A stretch of 8,820 bases of DNA, taken from contig JALOOS010000068.1 in the NCBI GenBank assembly GCA_025454275.1, positions 1 to 8,820 on the forward strand, written 5' to 3'. Of the stretch, positions 6,163 to 8,820 are shown in pieces. Numbering within the stretch: position 1 is the stretch's first letter; each line of letters opens with the position of its first letter. The translations under genes were made by a program, and so were the position numbers. Origin of the DNA: Desulfobacterales bacterium (GTDB lineage: Bacteria > Desulfobacterota > Desulfobacteria > Desulfobacterales > SpSt-501). The notes below the pieces were generated by a model, which was not told where the DNA came from, searched no databases, and saw only the letters and a list, made by a program, of their open reading frames with translations.

Positions 6163-6918
6163 ATGGATCCTGGCCCATTGAAACCGCCGACCGTCTATTT
6201 CTTCGGAACCTGCCTGATCGAATCCTTTTTCCCCGCAGCCGGCACGGCCGCTATCCGGCTGATCGAACGCGAAGGGGTGGGGGTGAAGTTCCCTGCCGGG
6301 CAGTCCTGCTGCGGCCAGCCGGCCTACAACTCGGGCTACCCCGAAGAGGCCCGCGCGGTGGCCCGACAACAGATCCGCGCGTTCGGGGAGGAGGATCTGC
6401 CCATCGTCGTGCCCTCCGGCTCCTGCGCCGGCATGATGCGGCACCACTACCCGGCGCTCTTCGCCGGCCGCCCGGAAGAGGCCTCGGCGGAGCGCTTCGC
6501 CCGGCGGGTGGTCGAGTGGTCCGAGTTCATGGCCGCCCGGTTGGGCGTCCGGCTCGAGGACCGCGGGGAGCCGCTGACGGTGGCCTGGCACAGCTCCTGC
6601 CATGCCCTGCGGGAGATGCGCGTGATCGCCCACTCCAAGCAGCTGATCCGCCAGCTCGCGCGGGTCGAGCTGGTCGAGCTCGCACGCGAGCGGGAGTGCT
6701 GCGGGTTCGGGGGCACCTTCGCCGTCAAGCACCCGGCCATCTCCGGCGCGATGGTGAACGACAAAATTGACGACATCCTAGCGACCGGGGCGGCGCGGGT
6801 CCTCGCCGGGGATTGCGGCTGCCTGCTCAACATCACCGGCGCCATCGCCCACCGCGGGCTCCCCATCCGGGGCCAGCACCTGGCGGAGTTCATCTGGGAG
6901 CGGACCCATGACGCCTGA
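6163..6918 (+). CDS. lutA: Lactate utilization protein LutA (LldE-type, CCG-domain iron-sulfur subunit)
   Basis: LutA is the cysteine-rich (Fe-S) oxidoreductase subunit of the LutABC complex, which oxidizes L-lactate to pyruvate in the cytoplasm. At 251 residues it is about family length. It has the two CCG-type cysteine-rich modules of this family: C17 and C49-C50-G with C88 in the first, and C146, C179-C180-G, C218 and C220 in the second (HSSCHALR, ECCGFGGTF and DCGCLLN). The fold starts at VYFFGTCLIESFFP (11-24). The ATG at 6163 gives a family-like N-terminus but has no clear ribosome site and directly follows a hairpin. An in-frame GTG at 6079 would add 28 residues encoded by the hairpin region and is less likely. 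The 3' end overlaps lutB by 11 bases. All expected cysteines are present, so this subunit looks intact. Confidence 0.92.
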   Translation: MDPGPLKPPTVYFFGTCLIESFFPAAGTAAIRLIEREGVGVKFPAGQSCCGQPAYNSGYPEEARAVARQQIRAFGEEDLPIVVPSGSCAGMMRHHYPALFAGRPEEASAERFARRVVEWSEFMAARLGVRLEDRGEPLTVAWHSSCHALREMRVIAHSKQLIRQLARVELVELARERECCGFGGTFAVKHPAISGAMVNDKIDDILATGAARVLAGDCGCLLNITGAIAHRGLPIRGQHLAEFIWERTHDA

Positions 6919-8265
6919 AGAGTTCGATCGCAAGGCCGAGGCCGCCCTGGCCGATTCCCAGCTGCGCCGCAATTTCGCCTTCGCCATGGGCAGTTTCATC
7001 ACCCGGCGCCAGGCCCTCTTCAGCGACCCGGCCGAGACCGAGCGACTGCGCTCCCTCGGCCAGGCCGTCAAGCGCCGCGTACTGAGCCGCCTGCCCGAGC
7101 TGCTGGAGGAGCTCGAGGCGAACTGCCGGAAAAACGGGATCCAGGTGCACTGGGCCGAAACCCCGGCGGTGGGGAACCGGCTCGTGCTCGACATCATCGA
7201 ACGCCATGCCGCCACACGGGTGGTCAAGGGCAAGTCCATGGTCTCCGAGGAGATGCATCTCAACGCCTTCCTCGAGACCCACGGGATCGAGGTGGTGGAG
7301 ACCGATCTGGGGGAATTCATCATCCAGCTCAACGGGGAGACCCCCTCCCACATCATCGTCCCGGCCATCCACAAGAACAAGCAGCAGATCGCACGGATTT
7401 TCCACGAGAAGGTCCCCGGCGCCCCCTATACCGAAGAGGTGACCGAGCTGAACGCCATCGCCCGGCGCACCCTGCGGCGCAAGTTCGCCGAGGCGGCGGT
7501 GGGGGTGAGCGGGGTCAACTTCGCCGTGGCCGAAACCGGCACCCTCTGCCTGGTGGAGAACGAAGGCAACGGGCGCATGTGCACGACCCTGCCGCCGGTC
7601 CACATCGCGGTCATGGGGATCGAGAAGGTGCTCGAAAAGATGGAGGACCTGCCGCCCCTGCTGCGGCTTCTGACCGGATCGGCCACCGGCCAGCGCATCA
7701 CCACCTACGTCAACCTGATCAGCTCCCCCCGCCGGCCGGGGGAGAAGGACGGCCCGCACGAGGTCCACCTGATCCTGCTCGACAACGGGCGCTCGCGGAT
7801 CTTCGCCGATCCCGAGCTGCGCCAGACCCTGCAGTGCGTGCGCTGCGGCACCTGCCTCAACCACTGCCCGGTCTACACCCGGATCGGCGGCCACGCCTAC
7901 GGCTTCGTCTGACGACGGCCTCAAGCCTCTGCGGGGCCTGCGAGGAGGTCTGCCCGGTCAAGATCCCCATCACCGCTCTCTTGCGGCGCCTGCGCAACGA
8001 GGCGACCTCGCCGGCGGCCGCGAGCCCTGTTCCCGGCCACGGCTGCCGCCGCAGCCGAGCCGAGCTGCTGGCCTGGAAGGGGTGGGCCTATCTCAACACC
8101 CACCCCCGGCTCAACCGGGCGCTCAACCGGCTGCTGGGCCTGATCGGCAACGAAATCCCCCCCGCAGGGCCCATTGAGCGCTGGACCCGCTTCCGCGAGC
8201 CCCCGCATTTCGAGCGCACCCCTCTGCACCGCCGGGTAGAAACGATGGGGGATGGCGATGACTGA
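6908..8265 (+). pseudogene. lutB: Lactate utilization iron-sulfur protein LutB (LldF-type), broken by internal deletion and frame change
   Basis: LutB is the ferredoxin-like subunit of LutABC, with two C-terminal 4Fe-4S motifs. The first part (6908-7912) gives 334 residues: the LUD domain (e.g. VVKGKSMVSEEMHLN 105-119, ETGTLCLVENEGNGR 209-223) and the first cluster motif C310-x2-C313-x2-C316-x3-C320. It ends at HAYGFV followed by TGA (7910-7912). The rest continues in the -1 frame from about 7915 as TASSLCGACEEVCPVKI, then 116 residues to a TGA at 8263-8265. Homologs have about 23-24 residues between these points (the YPGPIG...LP segment), and the two parts total 450 residues against about 475 in the family. 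So about 70 bases, of size 3n+1, are missing. GGGAG lies 7 bases before the start. The gene is probably non-functional unless this is an assembly artefact. Confidence 0.85.
8247..8252 (+). promoter_or_regulatory. Ribosome binding site GGGGGA of lutC
   Basis: GGGGGA ends 5 bases before ATG 8258 and favours it over the in-frame ATG at 8252, which overlaps the site itself. It lies inside the end of lutB, so lutC could be translated without readthrough of the broken gene. Confidence 0.6.
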
Positions 8266-8820
8266 CTCCGCCCGCGAACGGATCCTGGCCCGCCTGCGCA
8301 GCGCCCCGCGCGCAGAGGCGCCCCGCCCGGAGGTTCCGCCGGCTCCGGCCGCGCCGGAACTCCCGGCCCGCATCGATGAATTGACAACCCGGATGGAGGC
8401 CATGCGGGCCGAGGTGCGCCGGGTGCCGGCCGCCGGCTGGGTCGAGGCCCTGATCGCCCTGCTCCGCGAGCGCGGATGGTCTTCGCTTCTCTACGCACCG
8501 GAGACCGAGATCGGCCGGGCCCTCGAGGAGGCCGTTCAGCGGGACCCCCAGGGGCTGCCCGAGCTCGTGGCCTACCGCGAGCCGGTCGAGCGGTTCAAGG
8601 AGAGGCTTTTCACGGTGGAGGCCGCCGTCACCGGCGCTGCCGGCGCCGCGGCCGATGCGGGGGCCCTCATCCTGCAGCCGGATGCACGCGAGCCGCGGCT
8701 GATGTCCCTCGTGCCTCCCGTTCACATCGCGATTCTCGAGGCCGGGCGGATCTTCCCCCGGCTCGAGGAGGCCATGCAGGAGGGGCGCTGGGCGGAGGGG
8801 ATGCCCACCAACATGATCCT
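8258..8820 (+). CDS. lutC: Lactate utilization protein LutC (LldG-type, LUD domain), 3' partial
   Basis: LutC is the third LutABC subunit, a LUD-domain protein. The frame is open to the window end, giving 187 complete codons. The N-terminus (MTDSARERILARLRSA) is typical of LutC, followed by a proline/alanine-rich linker at about 20-37. The LUD core is recognizable as VEAAVTGAAGAAADAGALIL (120-139), then PRLMSLVPPVHIAIL (146-160). The visible end PTNMIL is where the family continues into ISGPSxTADI. The ATG at 8258 overlaps the lutB stop by 8 bases. Compared with common LutC sequences the core reads AADAGALIL where AxTGTL(V/I)L is usual; this is a mild difference. The usual operon order lutA-lutB-lutC supports the call. 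Confidence 0.9.
   Translation, partial: MTDSARERILARLRSAPRAEAPRPEVPPAPAAPELPARIDELTTRMEAMRAEVRRVPAAGWVEALIALLRERGWSSLLYAPETEIGRALEEAVQRDPQGLPELVAYREPVERFKERLFTVEAAVTGAAGAAADAGALILQPDAREPRLMSLVPPVHIAILEAGRIFPRLEEAMQEGRWAEGMPTNMI

Noticed and set aside
6022..6732. Upstream extension of the tandem Usp frame on the - strand
   Set aside because: The extension is antisense to lutA, and a good GGAGG ribosome site marks the start at 6021 where Usp homology begins.
7900..7920. Programmed frameshift in lutB
   Set aside because: The needed shift is -1, not the +1 of release-factor-type sites. No slippery heptamer is evident, and about 23-24 conserved residues would still be missing after any shift.
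6890..7924. - strand frame of 344 codons opposite lutB
   Set aside because: Antisense to recognizable LUD-domain coding sequence; no family features.

Overview
This window is a GC-rich bacterial segment. It shows three blocks: a dipeptide/oligopeptide ABC importer operon on the + strand, a stress-protein cluster on the - strand, and a lactate-oxidation operon (lutABC type) on the + strand. The lineage is inferred, not proven. Gene content and low-complexity intergenic repeats resemble what I associate with Desulfobacterota (former Deltaproteobacteria). No rRNA, tRNA, CRISPR array, transposase or phage gene was seen.

Block 1 (1-4046, +): the dppB permease (5' end cut by the window edge), dppC permease, and the two ATPases dppD and dppF. 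From dppC onward the genes are tightly packed: a 5-base gap between dppC and dppD and an 8-base overlap between dppD and dppF. By contrast, dppB and dppC are separated by about 227 bases. That gap holds an AT-rich imperfect stem-loop, a 14-base-period repeat and five units of a 9-base tandem repeat. The substrate-binding protein is not in the window, so the substrate is unknown.

Block 2 (4071-6021, -): read in the direction of transcription, a tandem-domain universal stress protein, a four-helix PsiE-family membrane protein starting at an ATGA overlap, then a single-domain universal stress protein. It converges on dppF with only 24 bases between the stop codons. These genes look like one stress-response transcript.

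Block 3 (6163-8820, +): lutA, lutB and lutC (cut by the window end), overlapping one another by 8-11 bases. They would encode an iron-sulfur L-lactate-oxidizing complex. lutB is broken. Just after its first 4Fe-4S motif the frame ends in TGA, and the second 4Fe-4S motif continues in another frame, with roughly 23-24 family-conserved codons missing. The 141-base divergent region between blocks 2 and 3 contains a strong nested hairpin ending exactly at the lutA start codon, plus several copies of a GCGGT/ACCGC pentamer.

I see no clearly new multi-gene system. The best leads are the lutB lesion, the structured lutA leader, the repeat-filled dppB-dppC gap and the Usp-PsiE-Usp arrangement.
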